Shown here one piece after another: positions 10,720 to 22,657 of a DNA stretch of 64,000 nucleotides. The stretch is from Dermanyssus gallinae (taxonomy: Eukaryota; Arthropoda; Arachnida; Mesostigmata; Dermanyssidae): positions 62,001 through 126,000 of the forward strand of contig QVRM01001018.1 in NCBI GenBank assembly GCA_003439945.1, in the 5' to 3' direction. The translations under genes and the position numbers were made by a program. Position 1 is the stretch's first letter, and every line of letters begins with the position of its first letter. Below the pieces are notes generated by a model, which saw only the letters and a program-made list of their open reading frames with translations, was not told the origin of the DNA and did no database searches.

Positions 10720-12699
10720 TTTTTGGGACGGGTCGCTATGTTAAATATGAAAGGGGAGAGGCACACTGGTGAGTGAGAACAATTATATAACTTGCTAGAA
10801 ATAAGCATAGCGAATCATAGTAACAGACACTCATATGCGTGACTTAGAAATGCCGCGGGGGTGAGATGATACAATTCTTAAACTGGCCTTCTTTTTGTTT
10901 TCTACCATTAGTGTGGTACAAAACGAAATACGGAAAATAGGGAGGATAAGTACTATTAATAAGCACCATAAATGCTAGTTCGTGCGAAGAAGTCATAAAG
11001 GCAAAACGAAGGAACTGGTGGTTGTAGAGATATGCCTACGAGGAGCAATATGGGCAGTTGTGGGGGTTTATAGAGCGCCAAGCTACGGAAGAAGAATATG
11101 AAGAGCTACTTTAAAAGAGTACACCGTAGTAATTAAAAAAATACTCTAAAAATGAGCGATAACATGTCTGGGAAGTTGGAATGTGCATATCAAACCGCTG
11201 AACGGAAGCGAAGACTCGGATCGGAGATCCAACTAGCAGCAGAGTCGAGCGAATTTCAAAATGACAAATTTGACAAACATTAAAATACAGGCCAAGATGG
11301 CGGCGCATAGTACACAGTATTTTTTTTGTTTGTGGCTTTGTGATATGTGGTTAGTGTAAGCGGGTGCAATGTGTCACTTGTTTGTGATGTTGCCTATCTA
11401 TCGTACACTTCTTCAAGCGCCGAACCGGAGAGGCGGACCAGCCTTCGAATCTGTCGTGGTTGCCATGAGCCATAATGAGCTAGACATAGTCGCCACGACC
11501 TTAGACGCCCTTCGACTATCAGCATGTCTCTTCGGTTGACAGCAGTGAACAGCGTGCAGGTACCACAGAGCCACGGCAAACAATAGACAGCACATTACCC
11601 CGGTGAACAGCCGGACTGATTTCAATTTGCCCGCGTGGCCCACGGCATGTCAATGAGTCGATTAAACATATTGTAAAATAATGCACAATTTTAAGAGGCC
11701 CTAGCGTTACAGACAAGTGTAGAAATATGTCGACCTTCGACAAAGAAGGGACCTTTTTGTTTGCCTATAAAAGACACTTACACAGTAGATTGTGGAGGGG
11801 ATATATTGGTGATATGGATGCTTAGGTAACATTGGAGGGGATATATTGGTGATATGGATGCTTAGGTAACATTGGAGGGGATATATTGGTGATATGGATG
11901 CTTAGGTAACATCTCAGCGCCGCTGATATGGTGGAGTAGTATGGAGGGTGACACGTGAATTTAGGTATTGATGACAAGCGAATAATAAATCATATATATA
12001 TATATATATATACATTTCCCATTGTTTAAGGTGGGTGGATTAAGAACATATTGCAATAGCGTGTCTCGTGTCCGCTCTGTCTCACTACAGATTTAACCTA
12101 TAATCCGGACCGCACATCAGGTCAATGTCCGGATTATTTAAGACGGGTATTCACTTGCAACAAAGGTCGTACAAGGTCAGCGGCTCACAAGAAAACTTTG
12201 GCCCTCGCGATAGTCTGGCTAATCTTGGCGCGCTGCAACCAAATACCTTCGGCATGCCTATTCCAATTTAGCAGGGCCAAGCGAACTAAACATACTGCTC
12301 AATATAACGCGACCCAGCAGGATTGAAATGATAGAAAGTGAGTAAAAGCAAGGGCAAATTGGCTTTAAATTCAATCAGCAGTTGACGAAGGATCTGCGTG
12401 AAAACTTGGTTTGAAGTTTAATTGCATTAGCAAGTGTATGGTAGCTTGCGACTATATATTGTGAGCTGACTTTAGAGCTCAGGTTTTGGGCAGAAAATAA
12501 ATTTTGTGATTGACACGAATCAAACTAAAGCTGTGGTGAGCATATCTGTGATCCACAACGCAATGCTAAATTTTCTATTATTGATTATGCATGCAATCAA
12601 CGTTAACTTCTTTACTTACTAGTTCATCTTGCAAGAGTTCTATAAGAAAAATGCCTGCTGCGCTATGTTATGCTGCATTTTCACCCCAGATTTTAAAAC
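10720..12699. other. no gene recognised
   Basis: Holds the 40-bp minisatellite. TAATCCGGAC/GTCCGGATTA at about 12102-12137 is a short inverted repeat. Otherwise nothing seen. Confidence 0.4.
11792..11911. repeat. 40-bp minisatellite, three units
   Basis: Three consecutive identical copies of a 40-base unit (starts TTGGAGGGGATATATTGGTG, ends ATGCTTAGGTAACA; the first copy differs only at its edge). The identity points to recent duplication. Confidence 0.9.
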
Positions 12700-13135
12700 A
12701 AGAGAACGCCTAACCGAAACTTATAAATCTATCGCGCAGCTTTACTATACCCAACAGGGCTCTCCGGCTTCTACAGCCCGATGTGCCTACTTGACTCCCT
12801 GGCCAAAAGATTCGAGTCCATCGGGGGCACGCCTCCGGAACTTTGAAAAGAGACTTGCTGTCCGACGCCTAGCACGAATTGCGTAAGGGCCGTTGAGGTT
12901 TCCGCCATGGACGAAGCAGCACGCTCGCCTAGTGAAGCTTTTAAGAAACATGCCAGCTTTTACCCTAAGTGACATCATCCCGACTTATGACAATCACAGA
13001 ATCAACATCGTGCTGGAACAAGGTATCACAGGCTTTTTCGAATATAAGCTACAGAAGATCACAATGTCGGCTCTCTTAATTCGCTTGCGCCTCCCTTTGG
13101 CTCCCGGGGAACACACCTTCCAGGAATAGTAGACT
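12700..13135 (+). pseudogene. decayed LINE reverse transcriptase (N-terminal palm/fingers part)
   Basis: In one plus frame the translation contains SPMCLLDSLAKRFESI (12775-12822). This matches the conserved non-LTR reverse-transcriptase motif RPICLLD..GK..E.I, here with Y-R changed to Y-S. After one stop, RAVEVSAMDEAARSPSEAF follows at the expected distance for the next conserved helix (T.DA...V.....A). Stops and shifts run throughout, so it is non-functional. The family is assigned from motifs only; the LINE clade is not determined. Confidence 0.55.
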
Positions 13136-14174
13136 CGCCCCCTCCTTAACTGGTTGGTGGTATACGCAAGCAGTTTCCAGTTACAACGGGGGACGGGCAC
13201 ATGACTAGTTTTTATTGGGTTAGGGTCCTACACTACCGCTCCGCGCTTGCAGCGTGCATTCCTGCCACAGTGACTGTGTCTGCAACCGCATTTTCCAACT
13301 ACTTCTCTAAAAAAGAAAAAAACAAATTTACAAATGCATTTTTCATAAAAGCTGCAAACACTAAACACTGACAGACAATAACAACTGATATTTTTTTTGT
13401 AATAGAACACGAAATGTGACCTTTGCAGTGCACAGCGGCCATAGAACGGTTCTCAGACGTTGTGAATAATACTTTCGCCTAAAGACTTGCGATAGGAAGT
13501 TGAAACAGTCGGACATGCAGCAATTACCTACAAATAATGAAAATGTTTTTTTAACAAAAAGGAGAACTACGTGCTGGGTTGCCCAGATTTCCCCCCAGAG
13601 GGAGCTGAGTTACGCAAGGTTACCGCAGTTGCACAATTGCGACGGTTTTTGTCGTTATTTTGCAGTATCTCTGTTTCTGACAATGATGACCTTTTGCCTG
13701 CAATTATTGCCTGCAAACACAGGTATTACCGGGCTCTTTTGGCACGAGTAGCAACAACCACTACATCAACAAAATTCGTAACGACAAAAGGGATTCGAAC
13801 TCGTTCAGCCATCCATTGGGCCGCTTTTTCATCGAGGTAATTCTGGACGTTTGCCGGCTCGAACAGTGACGCCCTCGGAGTACGTCGGTTTAGAGTGATT
13901 GCTTGCGCTTCTGTCGCGCCGTTTATTTATCCCCATCTTCATGCAAAAAGTAGTGTCTGTATGCGTTCGAATATAGGCGTTTACTCGTACAGCGGCCACG
14001 TTCAATACTATTATTGCACGATGCCAGCGCTGGATAGAAAGATCTGACGCACAGACGTTGTTGCATTAAAGAGCACATTATTGCACAAGTCGTATATCTA
14101 GGTTTACGAGGTACCCGGTCACAGGACATTACGGGACAAAAGCTACAATCAGCTGAAGACCGCGAGCGTGCGTG

Positions 14175-14332
14175 AGTGACGGTGGGATGCCTAGCAATCG
14201 GAGGAGACACATAGGTGCGCGGGTTTGAGCCCCACCGTTGCACATTTGTATTTATGGGGTCCGTCTATGAAGCAATGTGAAAAGCAGTCCCGTGGACGTT
14301 AAATCTTGGCAGAGGTTCAGCCCGAAAACTTT
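14175..14332 (+). mobile_element. SINE-1 copy, 5' end diverged
   Basis: The head is eroded (GTGAGTGACGGTGGGATGCC), but CGGAGGAGACACATAGGTGC, the B-box GGGTTTGAGCCCC and the whole tail to CCCGAAAACTTT match the other copies. Confidence 0.78.
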
Positions 14333-14564
14333 ACTACTTAGATGGCGGTATGCATCTCAAGTCCGTACCTTTGCGGGTAGATGACTGAAAATGTCACCGG
14401 CGGATTCGCCTTCAACGAAGATGTACCTCGCTTCCTCGTGAGGGTTTGAAGAGCGCTCGATTGGTAGATTTGGGAGATTCACTGCAACGAGGAAAAAACA
14501 GAACAAGCGTTATATGAATGTGTGCCGGAAAACAAGCCGGGTGACGGTTAAGTAACAGTCACCG

Positions 14565-14635
14565 CCCATAAACGCAAACTGAAGCTGTTTGTTTTATTAC
14601 CTTAAAACAAACAGCTTGAGTTTACGTTTATTGGG
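14565..14635. repeat. imperfect ~33-bp inverted repeat
   Basis: CCCATAAACGCAAACTGAAG CTGTTTGTTTTA pairs with the stretch TTAAAACAAACAGCTTGAGT TTACGTTTATTGGG with few mismatches and a loop of about six bases. Possible MITE relic. Confidence 0.65.
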
Positions 14636-15642
14636 TGAATTGCAATTATTTGAAGCTAAAGTCCTCGGGCTAAAAATATGTACGCAAAAAAAACAAGGAA
14701 AAGTTAGTAACGCTATTGCAACATTACGACAAACAGTACAATCAAATATCTGAATCATGTAGTCTAATATGCATAGCTGTTGGTCATAGCATGATGAGAA
14801 CGTGTTCGAAATAATTACTAGGCGACCACCCGTGCTGCGATTATCTATTTATGACGTCTAATCTAGAATTGGTGACAACGTCAAGGAGTTAACTCTGATG
14901 CAAACACGGGAACTGCCAGGATGGTTTAGATTCATCATCATCATGATGATGATTCACCATACAAGTTCAGTTCAGTTTATTATCATCTTCAAACACACGC
15001 TCCTTACAGAACATCCGTGTTTCATACATCGTTGCTTCATAAGCTTCAACTATAGCATGCATACATATAATAATTGTAGTATAAGAAGACTAGAAGATGA
15101 GAAAAAACCGCATTATAGGATAGAGGGAGCGTTAAGCTTTAAAAATGTAAGTTAACGTTAGCTTGACGCCCCTATGAGCCGCCATCCACCTGCTCGCCGA
15201 AAAAAAAACGGAAACAAACCTTGATTCCTCTCGTTCTCTATGCTTTTTTTTCGAATTTCTCTTGAATAGGATACCATCGTTTTTCGCTCGTAACAGTATG
15301 TTTCTGTCTTCATCGCTCGTAATAATAATAATGACATGACAAGAACCGCCGATCAACTGGCTAGACACTGGCTAACGAACCGGGCTAATGAAACTAATCG
15401 GTGTCGTAGGCGAGCCGCTACGCCACCTGTGTCCTGTCGTCTCTAGTATAGCTGGCTTGGAGCGGTGAGTCTATCAAGCGGAAGCATACGGGCGATCCAA
15501 ATTGTGCACCACAAACTTATAGAATGGCTCAGACCAATTATACCCACACATGCAGTCTAATTTATTCAATAGTATATATATATATATATATATATCTGAG
15601 ACTTAAAGGCTGCCTTGGGAACAACCCTTCGTGTAGTGAGTT

Positions 15643-16069
15643 CCAATACGGGGGGCTTGTGCTGCATAGAAGACCCCCGGGCTGGACGGTTAACGCCCCG
15701 AGTGACACTCGGTGGTACCGTCCGGGACGCCTGCTGCCTTGGCTTAATAGGCAAAATGAGTGAGAAGTGGCCACACGAACGCAGACCACCGGTCGAGAGG
15801 ACCTTCTGGCCCCGTATTTTACGGGGAACCCCTGCTCTGGAGTGGTCAGACGTCCTTCGGGAGGAATGTATATTCTGGGGTGTAACGCGGAGGTGAATGC
15901 GTCTAATCGGTACGGTGGAGTAGTGTGGTACCCCCATTCCGAACCTCGATAGGGGGGAGGGTGGGGGATCTGCCGGCCTGTCAATTCGGGCTGGTGGGCA
16001 CTCCCGTTCGGGTCCGCGCGTATTAAATCGCGGTTAAAGGGCGGGAGTGTAAGTATTTCTCTCTTTTGT
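15643..16069. mobile_element. 427-bp insertion with 9-bp target duplication
   Basis: Flanked by the direct repeat TAGTGAGTT (15634-15642 and 16070-16078). The corresponding site in the right outer arm (17284 onward, minus strand) has only one copy and no insert, which gives an empty-site comparison within the same locus. The insert is GC-rich (CCAATACGGGGGGCTTGTGC at one end, TCTCTCTTTTGT at the other) and open in both directions for over 90 codons, but no protein motif was recognised. It may be a short retroposed element or a LINE fragment. Confidence 0.65.
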
Positions 16070-16078
16070 TAGTGAGTT

Positions 16079-16116
<38 letters not shown>

Positions 16117-16119
<3 letters not shown>

Positions 16120-17234
16120 GGTCATTCAGGGAGTATCGTACTTCTTTCGAGGTTTGATAGAACTCGGCAAGAAAATAATTTTTCCCTATGGAGGGAGGAC
16201 GCGGAAACGCCTTGTTTAGGAGTGAGAATGAAATTTATAAAAGTCGTTATTCTGCCTTTTTTCTCCTACACAGTTGTGCAGAATCTACGTTTGCGGGAGA
16301 ACCAGTCAATGCATGATGGAACCGATTACACCGGCGTGTTCGTAGGAAAATTCTGCACGAAAGACACTTCACTAGCTTGCGTAGCAAAAAGCCAATACAC
16401 AGGTTGAGAAAAGTCATCATAAAAGTCAGTTAACGCTTTTTCGTGAAAAATCGTAAAATGTTTCCATTACGACCAAAACTGTATGTCCAAAAGACCACTC
16501 TTACGCAATGACAAATTTAATGCCTACCACTTTTGTACCAAAGTGATGATGCTGCGTTACGTAGTTGTCAAGTCACTAAGCTTTTTCGATAGCCATATCG
16601 AAAGCGAAGGCATGCATATTTCCATCGGGCGTATGAGAAAGTTAGGTACATATTTTGAGGTTTGGTAGAGCTCAGCAAGAGAATATTTTTTATTAGTGGA
16701 AAGAGGGGGCGGAAACGTCTTGGCAAATTTTTAGGGTTCTGAACGTGAAAACTTGCACGTAAAACATAACAACTATGACTGTCGAAAACGCTTAGTTACT
16801 TGACACGTAACGCAGCACCATCACCTTGGTACGAAAATGATGGGCATTAAATTTGCTATTGCGTGAGAGTGGTCATTTGGACGTACATTTTCGGTCGCAA
16901 TGGAAAAAATTTACGATTTTTCATGAAAAGCGTTATCGATATCGTAAAATATCGACTTTTCATGACTTTCCTTGATCTGGGTATTCGCTTTTTGCTACGC
17001 AAGCTAGTAGAGTGTCTTCCGTTGTGCAGAATTTTCCTCCGAACACGCCGGTGTAATCGGTTCATTCATGCGTTCGCACAACTATGTAGGAGAAAAAGGC
17101 AGAAAAACTACTTTTATAAACTTCACTCTCTCTCCTAAACAAGACGTTTCCGCGTCTTCCCTCCATAGGAAAAACGGATTTTCTTCCCGAGTTCTATCAA
17201 ACCTCGAAAGAAGTACAATGCTCCCTGAATGACC

Positions 17235-17237
<3 letters not shown>
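16117..17237. mobile_element. 1.12-kb foldback (long inverted repeat) element
   Basis: Starts CAGGGTCATTCAGGGAG at 16117 and ends with its inverse (CTCCCTGAATGACCCTG) at 17237. The arms stay inverted copies of each other for roughly 450 bp (16117 to about 16600, and about 16780 to 17237), with scattered differences. Shared landmarks include GAGGTTTGATAGAACTCGG, ACCGGCGTGTTCG and CTAGCTTGCGTAGCAAAAAG. The centre, about 180 bp, is single copy. TA flanks both ends, inside (TA)n tracts, pointing to a TA-targeting, non-autonomous DNA element. No transposase is visible inside. Confidence 0.85.
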
Positions 17238-17285
<48 letters not shown>

Positions 17286-17332
17286 AACTCACTACACGAA
17301 GGCTTGTCTCCGAGGCAGCCTTTAAGTGTCAG

Positions 17333-17365
17333 ATTTTATCATCTATTTATAATGAGCATCGCTTA

Positions 17366-17445
<80 letters not shown>

Positions 17446-17640
17446 CGATTATAAATCGATGATAAAATTTGACACTCAGCGGCGATGCTGCCACATGTAT
17501 TATTTGAGAAACTCTAGATATTTCATCATTTTCGACCCTCGGTGCATTGAAGCGGTGCCTCACAGTAATTCACAGCCCGAAGAAGAGAACGGAAGACAGT
17601 CTAGAATTTAAGAGAACCTCCTTAAAAACCCTCTTAGACT
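17333..17640 (+). mobile_element. SINE-3 copy interrupted by an ATT microsatellite
   Basis: The module TTTTATCATCTATTTATAATG is followed by a long (ATT)n run (about 17366-17445), then CAGCGGCGATGCTGCCACA, GACCCTCGGTGCATTGAAG and the TCTAGAATTTAAG hairpin relic at 17599-17640. The head is replaced by the outer palindrome arm. Confidence 0.6.
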
Positions 17641-18663
17641 ATATGGCCGCTCACCAATACACAATGGGGCACATGTATATTACAAACTATATGTTCACAA
17701 CGGCCCACCCGACAGCGCAGCCATATACATCCACACAGTGGCTTAAACATACAGAACGTTAAACATCAAATAAGAGATATATTTATATACGTACTGAGAA
17801 GTCCACTATACTCAGGCCTCCTATGTACTACACAACGTTGGACTTGCGCACAGCATCCCATCTGCTCACACTGCTTGACAAATGTAGAATCCCCGACATG
17901 CACACAACGTGCACAACATGTACGCATTGTCTCATATGCACACACAATATTTCACATGCGCATAACGTCTCGCATGTAAACAATTAATTGAGTACAGTGC
18001 ACACGTTCTCGGGAGACAATTGTCGCTCCATTTGTGTTCTTAATAAATAAACTACTACTAAAAAAAAATAATTGAATTGAATTAAATCAATGTGCCACAC
18101 ACATGCAAACACAACGCCGCCGAGATGTATTTACAGCGGCAATTGTTAGCGGGAGAGATAAGCACAAAGCTGACCAGTATTCTCGTACCAGCACAGCGCA
18201 GCGCTAGTCTACTCGGTTCTATCACTAGGTTCTATCACTTACACTAGTTATCAATAATGTCAACAACTAGTAGCAAAAGGTATTGACCGAGGTAATACAG
18301 ATTACGTGCGACAGAGAGCCTCGGTCGGATCCTTGTACGCGCCTCAAACTACTCGCCATGCCTGGCGCCGGCCACGTCTTCTGCGTCGCCCAGCCGGACA
18401 ACCAGCCATCCGACGCATCCCTTGCTGGGGTGGGGGGGGGGGGGCGGCGGGAGAGACAGGAATTAAGCTCCCGAGACAACACAAGCCACAACAGGTTGTT
18501 TAGTCCAGTCGCCTAATGCACAGGCCACACCCTGCCCAAGATACTGTCCGCCGCCAGGTCCGTCTGCAGGAAGCCACTGACAGGTGTGCCATAAGGAAGG
18601 AAGCTTGTTTGCTACCTTATTGGTAGCAGCCGCCACGGCGAGTGCAGCGGAAAAACGGGGACC

Positions 18664-18667
<4 letters not shown>

Positions 18668-18705
<38 letters not shown>

Positions 18706-18746
18706 TTATATATTTATATTTATATATATATATATATATATATATA
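18668..18746. repeat. TA/TTTATA compound microsatellite
   Basis: Pure TA, then TTTATA units, then TA again. A poly-G run lies at 18427-18444. Confidence 0.93.
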
Positions 18747-19197
18747 CGGAGAAGGAAGATAAAGCGCAAGAGAAAGAGACTCGACACGTTTGGTTTTCCC
18801 GGGTCGAATCTAATCTACCTTAAGCGAAGTTGAGACCCGCCTTGTTAAGAAGACCACTGGCGAGAGCTCCTTGGCTTCGAAACTTCGTGCAACGTGCCAT
18901 CAAATTGTTGTGACCTCGGCAAACGGTCCTGGGTGAGTGGGACCCCAAGCTTATCGCCAAGGGCACGGCAATCTTCATCATCGTCGGGGGGTGGGGGAGG
19001 GGGTTGGGGATTGCGCGTATACCGGACCTACCATCGCCAAAGCTACCGTCCGCTACGCTAACGCATGGTTTAGCATTCTAGGCACGTTAAACGGTGGCCA
19101 GAGATATACGTCTGAAGACAGCCTCCGACGACACGCTCTGCATGTTGACACATACCCACAAGCCCTCGGATTATTTAGCTTGACTTACACACACTAT

Positions 19198-19240
<43 letters not shown>

Positions 19241-19662
19241 GTGGCCTCCCACGTATGTATATATATTTTTTTATTTTTGCGATGGGACTCCAAAACTTAA
19301 AACACCGCTGGCCTAAGTGCACAGAACTTTATCAACGATATAACAACGTACAATAACAACAACAGGAGCAAGATACCTGTATAATATCTCGTGCACGTAA
19401 TGTAAGACAACCGTCACTATCAGCGCCGCAATTAAAATTGGTTATTGCCTAGCGTAAATTCACCGCAGATAGAGGCGTACACATCTCATGTATTCGGCAT
19501 AATCGTATCTATCGGATGTTACCGTATTGCCTTGTCAGGCGCTAACCGTCCTTTAACGGCCTTTAGAAATAATTGCGATCAGGAAACGACGTATAAGCAA
19601 CGAAAAACGTAGTCGGGCTTCGTTCAAGGCACACACACACACATTTACTTTATTAGCACATA

Positions 19663-19874
19663 CTTTTTTTGTTTTTTTTTTAGATTTTCCGTAAGGCAAT
19701 TGCCCTTGTACGGTTTTTTCAAGTCATGGCTGACGTTTAATACACTCCGGCATTTACCTTTTTTAAATAGGAAGCCATGCAAACCATCTTAAGAGTGGCC
19801 GGTCTGCGTCTCGAACCCAGTCCTCCCGAATGCAAGGCAAAGTCTTTGCCACTAAGCCATCTTCGACTCGGTAA
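19663..19874 (-). mobile_element. SINE-2 copy (second tRNA-derived family)
   Basis: Minus-strand head CCGAGTCGAAGATGGCTTAG, with A-box-like TGGCTTAGTGG and B-box-like GGTTCGAGACG. The body contains GAAAAAACCGTACAAGGGC and ends in an A-rich tail (plus-strand T run, about 19663-19680). Confidence 0.78.
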
Positions 19875-21269
19875 ATTTTTTCGGGTTTTGTGCACTAGTG
19901 TAGTTAAAAATCACGGCGAGATAACGTCGTAACTAGCTGCACGCAAACATCATTGATACATTATCAGCTCGCTCCTGTCAGCCGGCCTACGCTCTGGGAA
20001 TAGACTGACCGTTTCGAAGTTCTATTGGTGCGTGGCGACATATAAAGCAACGAAAATACAAATGGATTGCGTAAATGCGTACAAAATAATGTGAACGTGC
20101 CGTTTTTTTTCTCCAAATAGATACATTATTAGCAATACATTTTAACTTCTGCCACTACTACTACTACGACTGTGCATTTTACTACAGTATATCTCGTGGA
20201 GACAAGCAATTCTTTTGAAAGAACCCGTTGCACTCGGATACGACGAGATAGACACACGTTCTCGTGGAATCGCAATACTCGGCTCTGCATTTTCTTCCCG
20301 CTTATACAGGTACTCTCTTCTTTCTGGATGCAACGCCAGATGCTCCATAAACCGGGTAATAGAAAGTTATGGCCCACAATAGACCAATAGGTATATAGCA
20401 GGCGAGAACGCTATTAGACGTTCCTAAAAAGAGAAATTGAGAGAGAACAAGAAAGTAAAGGCTAGGTAGTCAAGCAAAGATTTTATGACAGCCGGATCGA
20501 TACCATAGATGACAGGATGTGTATTTCCGGGTTACCAAATTATTGTCAAAAACGGAGATTTCTGGCGTATATTTGTGACGTACTCTTTACTGCCTTAGGT
20601 AAATGCGCATTACTCTCTACGCACGCGCGTTTACCCGATAGGTGGTCACTTGAGATTTGGTGAGGCGGCAACGGCGTTGAAACGTTGTGATGCGTTTTTG
20701 GCAATTTCGCGGATTGTAATTATACTCATGATTCAACAATGATAGCCGCCATCTCTTTGAAAAATTACTTTCGGCCACGTTATTGTTGTTGTTATCGCCG
20801 CATCGCCGTATTGTTGAACGAATCATCGTAACTAAAATCCGAGAATATCAACACCAATAGCCAGATTACCTGCGAAAGGGGGACACGAAACGGAGAAGCA
20901 AAGGGCCAAAACAGCTATCACAGCAGCGTGCAAAGGTAGGGACAGCTGTAACGGTGATGGTGGTTCTCGTCGGCTGATGAGCCGGTTGATCGTCAAATCA
21001 ATAGTTCTAGCTAGAGGTAGGGAACGTCAGAGTAAGTACAGTACCTATATTTTTTTGTTTGGAAACGCGAATGGCAGTTTGGAAACGCGAATGCCCTGTC
21101 ATTCTGAGGGATGAACAGAATCAACAGCATCTAGTATGGGACTTGCACTCACTAAAATTCTCAATCCTCCCCGCCCCTCCAGTCAGAATTCGGAAATGTG
21201 CGGCTCTGCTTCGATAGCGTGGGACGGTAGTAGTGGTAGTAGAGTCGTAATAGTAGTAGTAATAGTAGT

Positions 21270-21450
21270 GTCGAGCCCGGTGGCGTGGTGAATTAAGTCT
21301 ATGCCTCGCAACTGGAGGAGACACATAGCAGGTGCGCGGGTTCGAGCCCCACCGTTGCACATTTGTAGTCCGTCTATGAAGCAATCTGTGAAAAACAGTT
21401 CCGTGGACGTTAAATCTTGGCTGAGGGACAACAGCCCAAAAACTTGATTT
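21270..21450 (+). mobile_element. SINE-1 copy inserted in an AGT microsatellite
   Basis: GTCGAGCCCGGTGGCGTGGT head, GGGTTCGAGCCCC B-box and the shared tail ending near CCCAAAAACTTG. It is flanked on both sides by (AGT)n, so the target duplication cannot be separated from the microsatellite. It sits in the intron just after exon C on the minus strand. Confidence 0.82.
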
Positions 21451-21491
21451 TAGTAGTAGTAGTAGTAGTAGTAGTAATAGACGAATATTAC

Positions 21492-21609
21492 CTGTGTACG
21501 TTCCGCCGGACAGGATTCCAAGTTGGACGTCGATGAACGGATGACTGAGGCTGACCCGTGTCTGAGACGTGCGGACCACCCGCAATGGAAATTGCTTGCC
21601 ACGGATCAC
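21492..21609 (-). CDS. internal coding exon of the same unidentified gene (exon C)
   Basis: 118 bases: 39 codons plus 1 base. The acceptor is GGTGACCTTTTACAG| and the donor is TACACAG|GTAATA. It starts in phase 0, as exon B requires, and ends in phase 1. It encodes a non-repetitive stretch from VIRGKQFPLRVVRTSQTRVS through LSHPFIDVQLGILSGGTYT. Read with exon B it looks like one continuous folded domain. The flanking intron on the donor side contains an (AGT)n tract and a SINE-1 copy (21270-21450), and a very long AAC microsatellite lies upstream at 21841-22231. Family unknown. The next exon must begin with 2 bases completing a codon, and I did not find it with confidence. Confidence 0.58.
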
Positions 21610-21840
21610 CTGTAAAAGGTCACCAAGCCAAGTCACGCGAGCACGCGGATGACGCGGCAGAAAGAAAGAAAACAAAACGACAACGGTAAGTACGACAACA
21701 GCGTATGACAAGAGGTACGTCAGTTAGCAGATCTTTGACGCGCTTCTAACGAACAGAGCCAGAACTAATTTATCCACATTGGCACGTAGGCACAGAAGCA
21801 CACACACGATCACAGGCATACTCAAAGTACAACGCGGTGA

Positions 21841-21907
21841 CGACAACAACAACAACCACAGCAACAACAAGAACAACAACAACAAGAACGACGACAACAA
21901 CAACAAC

Positions 21908-21976
<69 letters not shown>

Positions 21977-21988
21977 CAACACAACAAC

Positions 21989-22027
<39 letters not shown>

Positions 22028-22037
22028 CAACAACAAC

Positions 22038-22123
<86 letters not shown>

Positions 22124-22144
22124 CAACAACACAACAACAACAAC

Positions 22145-22231
<87 letters not shown>
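21841..22231. repeat. giant (AAC)n microsatellite, about 390 bp
   Basis: Nearly pure AAC units with occasional ACAAC interruptions that shift the register. All long open frames here (poly-Thr, Gln, Asn; poly-Val, Leu, Cys on the other strand) are repeat artefacts. A related AAC/GAC/GCAAC tract continues at 22325-22440 and, with a duplicated block, at 22441-22580. Confidence 0.95.
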
Positions 22232-22233
<2 letters not shown>

Positions 22234-22556
22234 CGAATGAGAGCAAGATAAACACGAACAAAAGCAGCAGCAGCGGCAGAAGCACAGTTACCACAACAAA
22301 AACAGCAACAGCGGTAACAATCACTACAACAAAAACAACAGAAACATCAACAACAACAACATCAACAACGACAACAACAACGACAGCAACAACAACAACG
22401 ACAGCAACAACAACAACGACAGCAACAACAACAACAATCGAATGATAGCAAGATAAACACGAACAACAGCAGCAGCGGCAGAAGCAACAACTACCACAAC
22501 AAAAACAGCAACAGCGGTAACAATCACTACAACAAAAGCAACAGAAACATCAACAG
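22230..22556. repeat. tandem duplication inside AAC-rich DNA
   Basis: The block AATCGAATGAGAGCAAGATA ... GCGGTAACAATCACTACAAC at 22230-22330 recurs with small changes at 22437-22535, separated by AAC/GAC repeat. It is a roughly 207-bp offset segmental duplication within the microsatellite. Confidence 0.7.
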
Positions 22557-22657
22557 AGCAACAACAACAACCGCAGAAACAACCACCCGTGACAGCCGCT
22601 ATCAGTACAGGCATCACCTTCACGTCGCCACCGCTGGCATGCATCGTTATATGTACA

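Larger units (their letters stand above)
15601..17331. repeat. outer palindrome enclosing the foldback element
   Basis: Outside the (TA)n tracts the inversion continues. The bases at 17284-17331, read on the minus strand (TTAAAGGCTGCC ... CTTCGTGTAGTGAGTTAAC), match 15603-15642 joined to 16070-16080. So the inverted structure is larger than the foldback itself and was complete before the 427-bp insertion at 15643-16069 split its left arm. Confidence 0.75.
17641..21120. other. no gene recognised
   Basis: Contains SINE-2 at 19663, TA tracts, a poly-G run and a G-rich patch 18985-19010. Short frames lack support. Confidence 0.4.

Noticed and set aside
11792..11911. CRISPR-like direct repeats
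   Set aside because: Units are directly abutting and identical with no spacers, in a eukaryotic genome; it is a minisatellite.
21724..22445. Long poly-Val/Leu/Cys and poly-Thr/Gln/Asn ORFs
   Set aside because: Pure AAC microsatellite; open in all frames without any coding signature.
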